DNA of 34,642 bases from Chara braunii (GCA_003427395.1 BFEA01000084.1:3659789-3694430); one strand, 5' to 3'. Positions 1 through 11,109 are shown, counted from the stretch's first letter. Numbers and translations: made by a program. Notes: a model not told the origin generated them from the sequence alone.

Positions 1-17
1 AATGCCCTCCAAAAAAA

Positions 18-51
18 TATGGGCGTGTAGGGTTTTTTTAGCCTTACACGC

Positions 52-110
<59 letters not shown>
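18..110. repeat. Hairpin followed by (TA)n microsatellite
   Basis: Positions 18-32 and 42-56 are inverted copies built on TATGGGCGTGTAGG, with a loop of about 9 T-rich bases. The right arm runs into an uninterrupted TA dinucleotide tract to about 110. From 111 to about 231 there is a T/A run and then a short GC-rich stretch rich in CGGCC words with no gene. That stretch abuts the broken end of the retrotransposon to its right. Confidence 0.85.
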
Positions 111-114
<4 letters not shown>

Positions 115-231
115 TTCATGCCTTAGAAAAAAAAAAAATCCTGCACCGAACTTAGCTGGTCGGCCGTGACCGAACCTGGCCGATTTGGCCGTCGGCCGAG
201 GCCGCGACCGATTTCCCCCCCCCGACCGCGG

Positions 232-1046
232 CCGGGTGTGCAACATAGCGCAATAGCAGTGATCTTCACGTCGTTCATGTGGAGACCCTGGTCAGANACG
301 TAGTGTCCTAAGAAATCCACTTTGTGCTGCGCAAAGCGGCACTTGCTCAACTTGGCGTAGAAGTCATGTTTGTTCAAGCGGGCAAGGACGTCGCAGAGGT
401 GTCTGAGATGCTCCTCAAGGGTACAACTGTAGACTTGGATATCTTCGAGGTAGACGAGAACGTACTGCTCCAGGATGTCCCTGAAGATGTCGTTCATCGC
501 CCTCTGGAAGGTAGCGGGTTCGTTGGTGTGGCCGAATGGCATCACCGTAAACTCGTAGTGGCCGAAGCAAGATCGGAACGCTGTGTTCGGCTGGTCCACT
601 GCAGCGACGCGGATCTGATGGTAACCGCTACGAAGATCAATCTTCGTAAAGAAGCGGTTGCCTGCTAGGAGGTCGAACAGCTCGTCGAAACGAGGCATGG
701 GGTAGCTGTTCTTAACCGTGTAGCGGTTGAGACCGTGACAGTCGATGCAGAGACGGAGAGTTTCATCCACTTTGCGAGCAAAGAGGACGGGTGCACCCCA
801 TGCAAAGTTCCTGGGTTTAATGAAACCCAGTCTCAGGAGCTCCTCAAGCTGACGGTTGAGTTCGGTGCTCTCGGGGATCGAGAGTCTGTAGGGTGTCTGG
901 TGGTGAACACGATAGTTAGGCACAAGCTGGATGGAGTGCTCGACGTCATGTATCGGTGGGATGACGGCATACGAGAATGACGATGGGAAAACGTCATGGT
1001 ACTCTCGAATGAGGTCACGAACTGGGGGCTCCAGGTCGGCCGTATA
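232..1046 (-). pseudogene. Gypsy-type reverse transcriptase, broken (pol)
   Basis: The open stretch upstream of the TGA at 1047-1049 reads as a chromovirus/gypsy reverse transcriptase. Visible pieces are HDVFP, PPIHDVEHSI, RLCIDCHGLNRYTVKNSYP, the palm aspartate in FFTKIDLRSGYHQIRV, MPFGHTNEPATFQ (normally MPFGLTNAPATFQ) and DFLGHY near the end. The YxDD box reads YLED, so the first catalytic aspartate is glutamate. This alone should impair polymerisation. One N lies at 297. The protein ends abruptly just after the VKITAIAL segment, where the thumb, connection and RNase H should follow. Family assignment is firm; loss of activity is inferred. Confidence 0.9.
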
Positions 1047-1049
1047 TCA

Positions 1050-1886
1050 TGGGAGTTCCTCAGTGTCCGTGTCAGCGCGCGACAGCGGGGTGGACTCGAT
1101 GAACGGCGGAGGGTGGGAAGTAGAGATGGGAGTCATGGAGATAGAAGGAGGATCTGGCTCCGGAGGGATGAGCTCGGCGTCGGGACAGGGTGGATCATAG
1201 TGTAAGAGATCCATAACGTTCACCATAAAGAAGGTGATATCGTCCTGTCGGATGAAGTGGGCGAACTGCCAAGGCCAGGTGACAGTGATCGTAGGAGGTG
1301 GTGTAGGCACGGAAGACTCCGGGGGAGGAGGATCGGGGCATGGTGTCACAGTGGTACCTATGAAAGGTACGAGATACGTTTATCCACACTTCGTTTTGAG
1401 AACGAGAGTGTTGGTCGCCCAATCGGCCTCGGTGCTACAGAACCAACCAACGAGACCACAGAGAGTACCGAGAATGAAATCGTATCACGTCTCCATCACA
1501 TTGAAATGTGCAGAGGAGTGGTGGCGACGAGACGACGGGGGACGATTGGTCGGCTCGAGGGTGAGGAAAAATGGGAGGTCGGTAACCGTCTGATCGAAGA
1601 AGCGCTAAGTCTTGTCATCCCCTAGGGTGACAGAGATGGGAGTCGGAGACCCTGTCGTGGGTAAGTGGGCTTCTTTCACCACACGTGGGTGAATGAAGTC
1701 GCCCTGAGAACCGGAATCCCACAGCGCTGAGTACACCCTCGTGGAGGTCCCCAGTCGTACGGGGATGATCGGGAGGGTGCGATCAGGGTCAGAGAGGATG
1801 GTGAGAAGGCAACGCAGTGCTGCAACATGGAGGGTGAGTCGCTCTTTACGAGCCTGGTGCATGCTCAAGTCCAGAAGAGGGGACAC
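1050..1886 (-). pseudogene. Gypsy-type aspartic protease and linker, broken (pol)
   Basis: The reading frame is the same as that of the reverse transcriptase downstream. Near its start it has YSALWDSGSQGDFIHPRVV, matching the flap-side D-S/T-G active-site motif of retrotransposon retropepsins. The linker carries WQFAHFIRQDDITFFMV before a Pro-rich stretch. In-frame stops are at 1605-1607 (TAG), 1485-1487 (TGA) and 1380-1382 (TAA), plus the TGA at 1047-1049 before RT. There is no frameshift over this 1.6 kb, so decay here is by point nonsense changes. The upstream limit is approximate, because no ATG is expected for a polyprotein segment. Confidence 0.8.
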
Positions 1887-2134
1887 AACGTTCTCGTGAG
1901 TTGCAAGCTGCTCGTTACAATGGGCTGAGCGAATGGCTCGACGCGTTGGTAGTCGAGGTGGGGTAGAAGGGGAGACGGTGGTCCGCGGAGGCGCAGACGG
2001 TACTACGACAGAGGGCTGAGTACACTATGTCGGGTCCTGCGATACCTCAGCTCCAGTAGCGAGAGGGGCGAACCGCGACAAAGATGTCGGGAAGCCCACT
2101 ACTGAGGGGGGCGCAAGTGTACACTGCATCGTGG

Positions 2135-4166
2135 CTAGGAGGCGTCGTGGGGGATGCGAGGCGCCGGGGGGGCCTGAGCACAACGCTGGCGGAAAAGGTC
2201 GGCGTAGTGGCGGTCGAGGGCGGCGGTGTAAGGGCATTGCGAGGAGGTATGACCGTCCTGGTTGCAGCGCAAACACCCACGCCGGCCCAAAATAATCGCG
2301 CGCTCCTCAGCGAAAAGGACACCGTGAGGAGGGACAAAGCCCTGAGGGAGGTCCTGTTGAGGGACCTCGGGGGGCGACGTTTGAGCGTGACCGAAGCGGC
2401 TGCGTGCCCGGGAGAGGGTGGAAAGGATGAGCTGGAGCGGCCATAGGGAGAGTAAAGTCCTCGAGGTGGTAATGGACGACCTCGCCGAGATCGAGGTCGT
2501 CGCTATGGTCACCCTGTGGCGACAGCGGGGCAACAACGTCTTGCTCACCATACTCGATCGCGTTGAAGCGGTGATAGAAGTGGCAGTCCTGCTGTGCAGA
2601 ACGGCCGGGGCGACCGTGGAAAGGGGAGCGGCGCTGAGAATTGTCGTGAGAGGAGGAGGGGGCGTAACCAGTACGCTGAGGCTGGGAGGAGGAAGTGTGT
2701 TGAATATGGGCCCACATTCGCTGATGGTCCCTGGCGGCCTCATAAGCCTGCGGGGCCGATGTGAAGTCTTACCGCCGTAGCTCGGAGAGGTACTTAAGGG
2801 GAAGGCTGGCCAAGAAACGATCGATAAGGGCAGCCTTGGGAAGGAACGCCACATCACAAATGAGGCGGGCATCCTGAAAGATCTGGATGTGGCGGTCTAG
2901 GCCGGCAGCGCCACCAGAGTCGGACCAGCGTGTAGTGACGACATGCTCGAAGGCGTCAGTCATGTCATGTCGGGCTCCGAAGCGATCCTCGAGGAATGCC
3001 TAGAAATCCATGAACGTCGGAGTCCGACCCGCACGAAGAGAGTAAGTGTAAAAATCCTCCCAGGCGTCGAAAGGACCGCCACGCAGGCGCGTAGAGAGGT
3101 GAGTCACCCACGTGTCGGGTGGGGCACCCATGAGCTGGAGGGTGCGGGTGGCAGACTGTAGCCACCGAGACACGCGTATGCCTGTACCGTCATACAAGGC
3201 AATGTCCGTCAAGCGGACGAGTGGTACGCCACCGTTTTGGCGGCGAGGAGAGCGGGGAGCAGAGGCCTGCGCTACGGCCGAGTAAGTCGGCGCAGGTCCT
3301 AGAGAAGGGGGTGCAGCTGACTGTCCGTCCAGGTTGCATGGTGGAGCGGTAGGGGGAACAACGGCAGGCTGCGAGGGAGCTGTGGTCGAAGAGGTCGCAG
3401 CAGCCGAGGGAGTAGGAAGGAGGTAGGATGGGGGTGGAGGGGATGCGGGGCGGGGGAAGCGAGCCGACAAGAATGGGAGAGTAGAGGAAGAAGGGGGTGC
3501 GCCCGAAGGCGCGGCGACCTCTGAGGGTAGGGGTGGCTTAAGGCGTAAGAGGGCGAGGTCGGCCTGGGTCTGGGCAAGCTCGTCCTCGAGACCTCGAACC
3601 TAGATCGAGCGAGGAGTGGCAGGAGGAAGAGTGGGGGAAGCGGATGCACGAGCGGCATGGGGCATCCCACAGGGGGGAGAGTCAGGTGGCGCTGCGATCG
3701 TGCGAAAGGGAGGGAGAAGCGGGGCACCCGGAAAAGCTGAGACCATGGCACCTGGTTGTGGTCTCGTGGCCGTAGTGACCGGAATCTGGGCGGGTGCGCC
3801 CGTACAGTGCGGGAGGGTCTGGCCTGTGGAGGTCGTCGCGCTAGGAGCGTGGACGGTCATCAGGGTGGTCGGGTCGGGGGCGGCGGAGGAGGAAGCTCCG
3901 CCGTGGCCACCATGTCAGAGGACGGGGGACCCGGACTGGGAGTCAGGAAGAGAGAGAGAGTGGGGAGAGGAAGGGCGACCAGCGTCCTGGAGTTGCCACA
4001 GGCCAGCGGCAAGAGTCGCCATCTGCGTCTGTAAGGGCGCAAGTAGGGAGGTGATGAGGGTGTGAAGATCCCCCTGGGGCTGATGGCCCTAGTCCGTCGG
4101 CACAGGTGTGGAGCCCGATGTCGAGGTCGTCACCGCCTCGGCGTCTTGTGACACGCCGTCGGCCAT
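2135..4166 (-). pseudogene. Gag-like protein with CCHC knuckle, broken
   Basis: A plausible start is the ATG at 4166-4164 (MADGVSQDAEAVTTSTSG). The same frame then carries the Pro/Ala-rich N-terminal region, a gag core (LVRLTDIALYDGTGIRVSRW, TWVTHLSTRLRGGPFDAWEDF, then DRFGARHDMTDAFEHV) and a basic tail. In-frame stops are at 4089-4091, 3600-3602, 3000-3002 and 2769-2771, and one more lies near 3900. A frameshift around 2370-2430 moves the C-terminal zinc knuckle CLRCNQDGHTSSQC (CX2CX4HX4C, about 2234-2275) into another frame. Gag would package the element RNA; this copy cannot make it. Confidence 0.82.
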
Positions 4167-4600
4167 GGGGAGGTAACGGGCCGGACTAGAGAGGGTTGGA
4201 GGAGGTCCGCATGAGCAGAGGGTATAGGGGGAGGTCTGCGATGGAAATCGACGGGCGGCGCCAATAAATCGAGCGCGGGCGCCGTCAAAAGGGGAGGGGT
4301 GGTTCGGATCCAGGGTGGTCGAATGAGAAGGAAGGTAGTGGGGATTAGGAAAATCCTAAACCCTACAAAAACCCTAAGAAAACCCTAAAGCGAAGTTTGA
4401 GTGGTTAGGGAAGGGTACTGGTGACCTAATCAAGAAAATAAAATAGCAAGCATAGGCTGGGAAGGCGGGAGGAAAAATAAATAAACAGCAAAATTTCGAG
4501 AGAAAAATAAAAATAATAAAGAAAATAAATAAATAATAAAAGTAATTAAAAAAATAAAGAAACAAAATGTAAAGAGAGAAATAATATTTATTTTTTTATA
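4167..4600. other. Leader of the gypsy remnant; no gene
   Basis: On the minus strand this lies upstream of gag and should contain the element's leader and possibly LTR. I see no tRNA-complementary primer-binding site and no LTR end. The part beyond 4430 becomes A-rich and low in complexity. Short ORFs here are Phe/Tyr/Ile strings from A/T tracts. Confidence 0.5.
4358..4390 (+). promoter_or_regulatory. Three telo-box-like motifs
   Basis: AAACCCTA-type words occur at 4358-4366, 4367-4377 and 4379-4390, separated by one or two bases. CCCTAAA is the plant telomere unit, and AAACCCTA is a known plant promoter motif (telo-box). This is a short degenerate cluster, not a telomeric array. On the minus strand it lies upstream of the gag start. 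Any function is inference. Confidence 0.4.
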
Positions 4601-4601
4601 A

Positions 4602-4899
4602 TTTTCGGCAGCATTTTCCTACCCCCCATGGGGTCAAGAATGTGCCAAGGGAAAGGGGAGACCAACAGAAGCACTTTAGGTTTCAAAATGCCGCAAATTA
4701 AAAAAAAAATCATAAAATAAATAAATAAATAGATGAGGAGGTGGAGAGGAATGAAGTGTCTAATTTTTCAAAACTTTCGGCAGCATTTCGTTATCCCCAT
4801 GGGGTAGAAATGTGCTGAAAAATACTAAGTGAAAGAAAAAAAACAGAAAAATTCGCCAACACTTCGTTACCCCCACGGAGTCAAAATGTGTGCCGAAAG
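4602..4899. repeat. Three dispersed palindromic repeats of about 47 bp
   Basis: Copies lie at 4602-4650, 4774-4820 and 4851-4899. Each runs from a TTCGGCAGCATTTCGTTA-like arm through a CCCCATGGGG-like centre to a complementary AAATGTGC(C/T)GAAA arm, so each is an imperfect palindrome. A second shared word, TGCCGCAAA followed by an A run, sits near 4689 and 4932. They are embedded in A-rich DNA. Confidence 0.75.
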
Positions 4900-4959
4900 C
4901 AAGAATGACCAACTCCTAATCAGATTTAAGGGTGCCGCAAAAAAATTCAAATTTTCAGA

Positions 4960-5330
4960 ATTAAAAAATAATAATAAAAAAGTCAGAAAATGAGAGAGGA
5001 AGGAGGGGAGAAAGATAGTTCGAACTTTTTGAGAAAAAAAAAAATTTAATCAAAGAGAAAGAGAAAAGAAGAAAAACATAAAAATTCGAAGTAGGGGGGT
5101 GCAAGGGGATGAAAAAGTGATGAAGAAGAGAGCAATAGGTAAGAGAGAGAGGAAGAGGGAAGTGGGAGATGGGGGAGATGAGATTAGTAGAAGATGGTGA
5201 GTGGGGAGGAGAGGAGAGAAAAGAGGTGGTGGGAGAAGGTAGAGGTAGAGTTAGAAAGGATGATTAGATGATGGGGGGGGGAAAGAAAAGGGGTTGGGAT
5301 AAAGTAGGTTAGTGGAGAGAGATAATACCA
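4960..5330. repeat. Purine-rich low-complexity tract
   Basis: The plus strand is overwhelmingly A and G, with blocks such as GAGAGAGAGGAAGAGGGAAG and few pyrimidines. There is no gene. Such strand asymmetry can form triplex or other unusual DNA structure, but nothing here shows a function. Confidence 0.7.
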
Positions 5331-6487
5331 GGCTCTTGGTTAGCCAAGAGCAAAGCACTACCAAGATCCACACGATCTTGGCCTTCAAGGTGCTGCTGGC
5401 CTAATGCCACAACAATAAAAAGATGATGATGATGATCTGGGGTTGGCTGAGATCTTGATCAGCCACCCTACTGCCACAGTCACACAGCCCCCTAGCCAAG
5501 GGGGGATCTTGAGCTACTGCGAAACTGCTACTGCAGCAGGAGAAAAATAGTAAAAAACAATCATGTGGCGCAACCCCTTTGCCAGGGGGGTCTTCAGTCT
5601 TCAGAGCAGGCTGCCACGTGGCACTGCAGATGGCCACGTGCGCAGGCAGCAGCAGCCACGGGGGAGGGGGGGTAAATAGCAGTCCGGCCGTTGCTGCCCT
5701 GCTGGCCGCTTCTTGCCGGCCGAAGAGAGGGGGGGGGGTAAATAGCTGGCACGCACCTCTTCAACAGCAGCGTGTCACACTACAAAGTCATATGCACAGT
5801 ATGGTGAGTGTGTTACAGCACCAGCTACGCACGCGCAAGCCCAGCAGCTGCACGGGTTCAAACCCCAACAGCAGCAAGATCCCAGATCTTAATAATATAA
5901 TCCGGGAGCGGGGCGGGGCGGGGCAGCGGGGCAGCATGGGCGAGTGGCGCGTGCGCGTGCGGCGGCTTTGGCCTTGGCGCTTGCACGCACGCATCGTGTA
6001 ACGATAAAATCATTTTTCTCGCTACGGGTCGCTCTCGTGCTGCACCTTTTTTTCTTCCGTCGTTTTCATCGAAAACCGCCCGAAAAACAACCAAAAGCCC
6101 TGTTGTCGGGTTTTGTTGTTTTCCTTACTGTGCGGGGTGGTGGGTGGGAGCGGGGAACGTTCCCGCTCCGATACCAATGTGGCGGACCCACCAGGTGTGG
6201 TGCTTCGTCTGGGATAGAGATGGAGATGGACGAAGAAGGGGGAGTGAGATGGCACAGCGCAGCTCCCACGCCAGACTCCAACGCACGTACTCCAAAGTGT
6301 GTGAATGTAGAATGAATCGGAAAACAGACAACAGTTGGGCGATACCTCAGCGGACTGACGGGACTGGACTGGACTGGCTGGTACCGACAGAGGTACCGGC
6401 CTGGACTGGACTACCCCAAATACAACACAGACCTGTGAGAACAGGCCAAGGGGCTGGTCTCACAAGCCAACCAGAGGTCCGCTACTC
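5331..6487. other. Non-coding stretch with small palindromes
   Basis: No recognisable gene. Visible items: adjacent hairpins GCTCTTGG/CCAAGAGC (5333-5352) and CAAGATC/GATCTTG (5361-5380); two CACGTG words near 5613 and 5634; two copies of a GGGGGGTAAATAGC word near 5668 and 5738; a GGGTTCAAACCCC near 5857 that resembles a tRNA B box but lacks a tRNA body; a near-palindrome centred on AACGTT near 6159; and a GGACT pentamer run near 6361. ORFs here lack family features. Confidence 0.6.
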
Positions 6488-6728
<241 letters not shown>

Positions 6729-6988
6729 TTTAAAACAAAAACAAAAAAACATAATTCCTTAGTGTTGCGTTTCCCACACTGCCACAACAGGCAATAAGGA
6801 TATTTGCTCCAACGTCGGTTCTCCTGCGAAAAACTTTCAAATTACCCATCCACACCCTGCCAACTAGTTTTTCACTCTTCCAACCACCACCCTGGTGTAC
6901 TAATAAGTGGTAGACCCAACGTTATAAAAATTCTCAAAGGTGTATAAATTTGTCCTCTACTAATTGCAAACGCCGCTGCACCGTAAAT

Positions 6989-7178
6989 CCTCCGAACTCC
7001 TCTTCTTGGGCAAACCTACTACACTTGTTTTTTTCAACCGCGAAATAGACAGTGCGAGAATTTGACTCGTTTTCCATTTTTGCCCCTCCGAACTCCTCTT
7101 CTTTGTCAGACCTACTACGCTTATTTTTGTCATCCGTGAAATAGATAGCATGAGAATTTGACTCGTTTTCCATTTTTG
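6989..7178 (+). repeat. Two tandem copies of a 94 bp unit
   Basis: 6989-7082 and 7085-7178 are tandem copies. Both begin CCTCCGAACTCCTCTTCTT and end in GAATTTGACTCGTTTTCC plus ATTTTTG. The segment just before them (from about 6925, with GTGTATAAATTTGTCC) is matched by a diverged copy at 19815-19925 beyond the large LTR element. Confidence 0.85.
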
Positions 7179-7241
7179 TCATTCGACCTTCCCCTCTCTC
7201 GTTCTTTTGTAGCCCCCTAAGACAATTTTTCTCTTTGTTTT

Positions 7242-7242
<1 letters not shown>

Positions 7243-7302
<60 letters not shown>

Positions 7303-7362
7303 GATACACACACACACATACACACAGACATACACACGTACACACACACACACACACACACT
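7243..7362. repeat. (CT)n-(CA)n compound microsatellite
   Basis: A CT tract to about 7300 is followed by an impure CA tract to 7362. It ends about 190 bp before the left end of the large LTR element. Confidence 0.95.
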
Positions 7363-8443
7363 CTAGAAGAAAAACAAAGAAACATATTCCCTTAGGGCTG
7401 CATTCCCCACGCCCCCACGGTAAGCAATAAAAGGATTTGCTCCAACTCCGGTTCTCCTACGGAAAACTTTCCAAACCTCCATCGACACCCTGCTAGCCAA
7501 TTTGTCACCCTTTCTACCGCCACCCTAGGTGTATTGACCTACCGTTATTGAGCGCATCGGCCCCCGTTTTTTCTCACGAAAGAGGCGAGAGCTCTCCCGG
7601 CCATGTCACACAGGAGTTTAAACAAAAGTAATACAGAGACAACTCGGAGTCGATGCATAATTAATCTCGCGGACCGCTAAGACAGTCGAGGTCGCATCGC
7701 CCCTTCGCCGCTCTAGCCGGGTGCGCCAACTGTACATCTCGCGGTCCCCTACAACAGGATAGGTTCCCGCGGGGCATAAGCTTGCTTCCCTAAGGGGTTG
7801 GCACCACCCTTAGGGGCGTATCCCTACCGAGTTACTGACCCACGTGTGAAAGTTTTTTTATGCAGTTGCAGAGGTGTGTCAGTCGAGGGTGATTGCTCGT
7901 TCGCTGTAGTATAGGTACGCAGGATTAACATGCCTATTGAACCCGGACGTCGTCCATTCCTTAGGGCGCAGATCTCCTAAGTACAAAGCATACGCCGATC
8001 GACTGGGACGGTATCAACCTAGTGTGAAAGCCCCAGTATCCTTGTCCCTTTGGTCACCAGTTAAAAAAAAAGACATAACAATCACACGTAGTTACATAAA
8101 AAAGAATTGGCCGTAGTCGACATAAACATATATCCAATATGAAATGATAACCGAATGAATCGAAATCATCATTAGATACAAACAACAACACAATATAAAA
8201 ATAAAATACGACCACCCCTCGTCGAATTTCACAAAAATCATACAGCCGCCAACGAGGAGTTGACTTTCAACAATAACCTCAATGCAGCCGACAAGGAAGT
8301 CGGTCTGTCTTAGTTTTGACGTGATGAGATGCACTGCCGAAGTTATTCATTCACCACCGACCTAAGATTGAACACGCACACACATGTCTCCATACTTTTC
8401 TCAATCTTCTTGGATGGCAGGGTGTTTTATGGATGATTCTTGA

Positions 8444-8725
8444 TCAGGGGCATTGCTTGAGGTGTCGCATGCCTCTGTCTCTAGGAAGTGGTCTGGGGTA
8501 CTCCTCCTCCTCGTCCGAGTACAAGACTCGGATCTTAGAAGTCGAGCCATCTCCACCGAATCGGCAAAGTACCCCCCCCCGTAGAACGGTCCACTCTGGG
8601 TCGATAACAGGGTCGGCTCCTAGAGCAACGAACCCTTGCCCCAGATGCTTCATGAAGAAAGAGAATTTGTTCACTACAAGTAGATTTTGAGTTGTCCCCT
8701 TTGTCGCTTGCCCAAGGTAACTCAA
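8444..8725 (-). other. Open reading stretch conserved in both LTRs, copy A
   Basis: It reads about 93 codons ending GMRHLKQCP, with an acidic run SDEEEEYPR. The counterpart at 15843-16121 is clearly the same protein sequence. Between the copies, a +2 change in a C run and a +1 change in a G run together keep the frame, altering only about eight residues (DPEWTVLRGG versus DQSGPFYGG). There is no ATG start and no known domain. It may be a remnant of a coding region captured in the LTR, or an accident of DNA conservation. Confidence 0.35.
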
Positions 8726-9662
8726 ACGAAAATAGTTAGAAAATATAGAGAATGAAAATCATTTAGATAGATAAAAGTCGTTCAAGAAAGAGATGGTCAA
8801 TCTTTGGGAAAAGGCTACGTTCGTTTGACCTTATCTGCTTTATTTTATTCGAATTTGTTTTGCGATGTGCATAAAAAATTGACATTTTTCAAACCAACCA
8901 ACCCTTCTCGGCATGCAGGCATGTGAGAAGTCAAAAGAAGACACTCCTTTTCCATTTTCTCAAATAGGCATAATCAATCGTCTTTGCAAGCATCCTTCTA
9001 CCTACCTGCACAACACGCAGAGACAACAAGTTCAAAAGAAAACCAGTACAATCCCATGCCCAAGTCAGACTTTTCCATTCACATGCACAATACGCACGAC
9101 TTTCCTTTACCTTTTCAACGAACATTCTATGAACAGGGTTAAGCAAAGTGTGGGTTCACACAGGTGTGAAGGGAAATCTGAGTCAATCAACTGACTGACC
9201 TTGAGTGAAGTGGTACCGAACGCGCTCTGGCTCACTCAAGAAACTCAAGAAAGAATACACTTATCGCCAAAGAAAACTGCAGTCCCAAGGCAAGTCTCAA
9301 GCCAACTGCGTGTCCCAATTTTTTCCCGACTCGCAAGTAGCACACGAGGTAGTCCCAGATTCGATGGCGGGAAGTCGCACGAGTCCCAAACAGAATGTTG
9401 TTTCCACGACAGTCCCAACTGGCTTTACGTATGTCCCAACCGGTCCCAAGTGGTCCCTGATGGTCCTACGCCACCAACATTCGCTCCTCACGTATATTTC
9501 ATAGTGCGTCGCGCGCCAACTGCCACCATGTCACGTTGCCGCCGCCAGACACTCCAACTCTGGTAGCAAAACCTCATCAAACATAACAGACGCCACGCCA
9601 TAGAAAAAAACTTTGCCGCTATCGTGCCACAAATCCCTGTTGTCCTGTCGCTAATCCATCTG

Positions 9663-10160
9663 CATTTCCACACCAAAGAAAAAACAAGTATCGTTGCTCC
9701 ACGAATTCGACAACACTTCCCCGCCACGAGAAAATTCAAGTGTCGCTGCGCCGCAAATTCGGTAACACTTCCACGCCAGAAGAAAATTCAAGTGTTGCCG
9801 CGCCACGAATTCGGCAGCACTTCCCCGCCAAAAAAAAATTCAAGAGGCGTCGCCCCACAAATTTGGCAGCACTTNACGAATTCGGCAGCACTTCCCCGCC
9901 AAAAAAAAATTCAAGAGGCGTCGCCCCACAAATTTGGCAGCACTTCCCCGCCAAAAGAAAATTCAAGTGTCGCCGCGCCACAAATTCGGCGGCACTTCCG
10001 CGCCAAAAGAAAATTCAAATGTCGCCGCGCCACAAATTCGACAGCACTTCCCCGCCAAAAGAAAATTCAAGTGTCGCCGCGCCGCAAATTCGGCAACACT
10101 TCTCTGCCAAAAGAAAATTTAAGTGTCGTCGTGCTGCAAATCCAACAGCACCTCCCCAGC
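9663..10160 (+). repeat. 52 bp tandem repeat array, LTR copy A
   Basis: The unit is 52 bp: CAAATTCGGCAGCACTTCCC then CGCCAAAAGAAAATTCAAGT then GTCGCCGCGCCA. Ten units are written here, two of which look like an assembly duplication around the N at 9875. The unit has no stop codon in any plus frame, so it yields long artificial Lys/Arg/Ser-rich ORFs that cycle through three frames. Confidence 0.92.
9805..9945 (+). repeat. Perfect 70 bp duplication around a single N
   Basis: Bases 9805-9874 and 9876-9945 are identical, separated only by the N at 9875. Neighbouring units of the array are diverged from one another, so an exact 70 bp repeat at a placeholder base is best explained as a failed overlap join by the assembler. 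Confidence 0.85.
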
Positions 10161-10960
10161 ATGTAAGGAAAACGGTTGCTAGTGATGCCGCACCGCTCGG
10201 CAGCATCTCCCCAGTACTGTCGTTATGGCCGCTGATGACGCCGTGCCACATCACAATGCCACAACGTCGTCGTCGCCCCCTGTCGCATCTCACGGCCGCT
10301 TCTCGCTGCGCTACCGTAAATCCCCTTAAAGACTAGCCAGCCATCGGATGAAGCAGAGTGCTCCAGCCGGGCTATGGCTGTCTCGTCCTCCTCGCCGCAC
10401 TCCACTGCCATCCTCCAGCTCCGTTTGCAGCACTCCTGCCTCCTCTCTAGCACTCCAGCAATGAGCCAAGTGTGTTGTCACACACTGGCTATTGGAGGCA
10501 AGTGTGAGGTAGTTGGGGGACAGCTGCCTCTTTTGTAGTGGCTAATGAGGGCAGCGGCATCCTCAGCTGCCCCCAGGCAAAATTCGTCACTTGTCTGGGG
10601 CCGTTGATCTGAGCCAGATCAATGGACCGAGGCTGCCTCACCTCAGCCACACACTTAGGGTGGCAGTTGTACTCAACTGCCCCCTTCTTTTTCTCCCTTT
10701 CCCCTACACTCGGCCCTACACTGAGTGTAGGTTCAGCGGGAAAATGACTGTTTCCAGCCAGATTCCCTTCACCACCTCTTCAGATCCCCATCCTGTGTCA
10801 TGAGTCATAGTCAGGCCAGTTTGGCCTGTATCTGACCATAGTCGTGGCCACATTCGTGGCCGTAGCTCTTTTTTTTTTCCCTTCCTCTTCTTTTTTTTCT
10901 TTTTTTTTTTCCTTTTTGTTTTCTTTACCTTCTTTTTACCCCTCCCTCGTTTCTTAGTGC
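10161..10960. other. LTR copy A, non-coding section with small inverted repeats
   Basis: No gene. Several short inverted repeats are shared with copy B at 17.5-18.29 kb, for example GGCAGTTG/CAACTGCC near 10662-10681 and CTACACT/AGTGTAG near 10704-10730. A T-rich tract at about 10868-10945 precedes the divergent hotspot. Confidence 0.6.
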
Positions 10961-11103
10961 AGGGGGCAACTCGCCGTTCGAAATGAACGGCCGCCCCCTA
11001 CTAGTATTTTCATACAGTCCAACTAGAGTCAAGCTTAGCAGGGGTCTCCTTCCCCTTGCCCGCGCCTGTATCTAGAGCTAAACAGGCGTCTGATACAGGC
11101 GCG
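10961..11103. repeat. Two hairpins specific to LTR copy A
   Basis: Hairpin one (10961-10999) has two nested stems, AGGGGGC/GCCCCCT outside and GCCGTTC/GAACGGC inside. Hairpin two (11061-11103) has an 11 bp stem CGCGCCTGTAT/ATACAGGCGCG. Both lie where copy B has an unrelated nested hairpin and a tRNA/U6-like insertion. Confidence 0.8.
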
Positions 11104-11109
11104 TGACCA

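Larger units (their letters stand above)
232..4166 (-). mobile_element. Degenerate Ty3/gypsy LTR retrotransposon, 3' truncated
   Basis: Read on the minus strand, this segment gives in order a gag-like protein with a CCHC knuckle, an aspartic protease, a linker and the first part of a reverse transcriptase, which is Ty3/gypsy or retroviral order. RNase H and integrase are missing because homology breaks off near 232 in GC-rich low-complexity DNA. No LTR, primer-binding site or polypurine tract could be identified beside it. The coding frames carry several in-frame stops and at least one frameshift, so it is a dead copy. Bases 1887-2134 form the spacer between the knuckle and the protease and hold no separate gene. 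Confidence 0.9.
6746..7545 (+). repeat. Direct duplication of a 170 bp non-coding unit
   Basis: Bases 6746-6925 and 7378-7545 align along their length. Shared words include TTCCTTAG/TCCCTTAG, GCAATAA, GGATTTGCTCCAAC, GGTTCTCCT, AAAACTTTC and CACCCTG. Each copy is preceded by a CT/CA microsatellite (6488-6725, 7243-7362), so a block including the microsatellite seems to have been duplicated. No coding capacity is seen. Confidence 0.75.

Noticed and set aside
5815-5880. tRNA gene around GGGTTCAAACCCC
   Set aside because: Only a B-box-like word; no acceptor, D or anticodon arms can be drawn.
9624-10336. Long Lys/Arg-rich ORFs across the 52 bp array (also 17096-17589)
   Set aside because: The repeat unit simply lacks stops in every plus frame, so overlapping ORFs cycle through frames. 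There is no domain and no start context.
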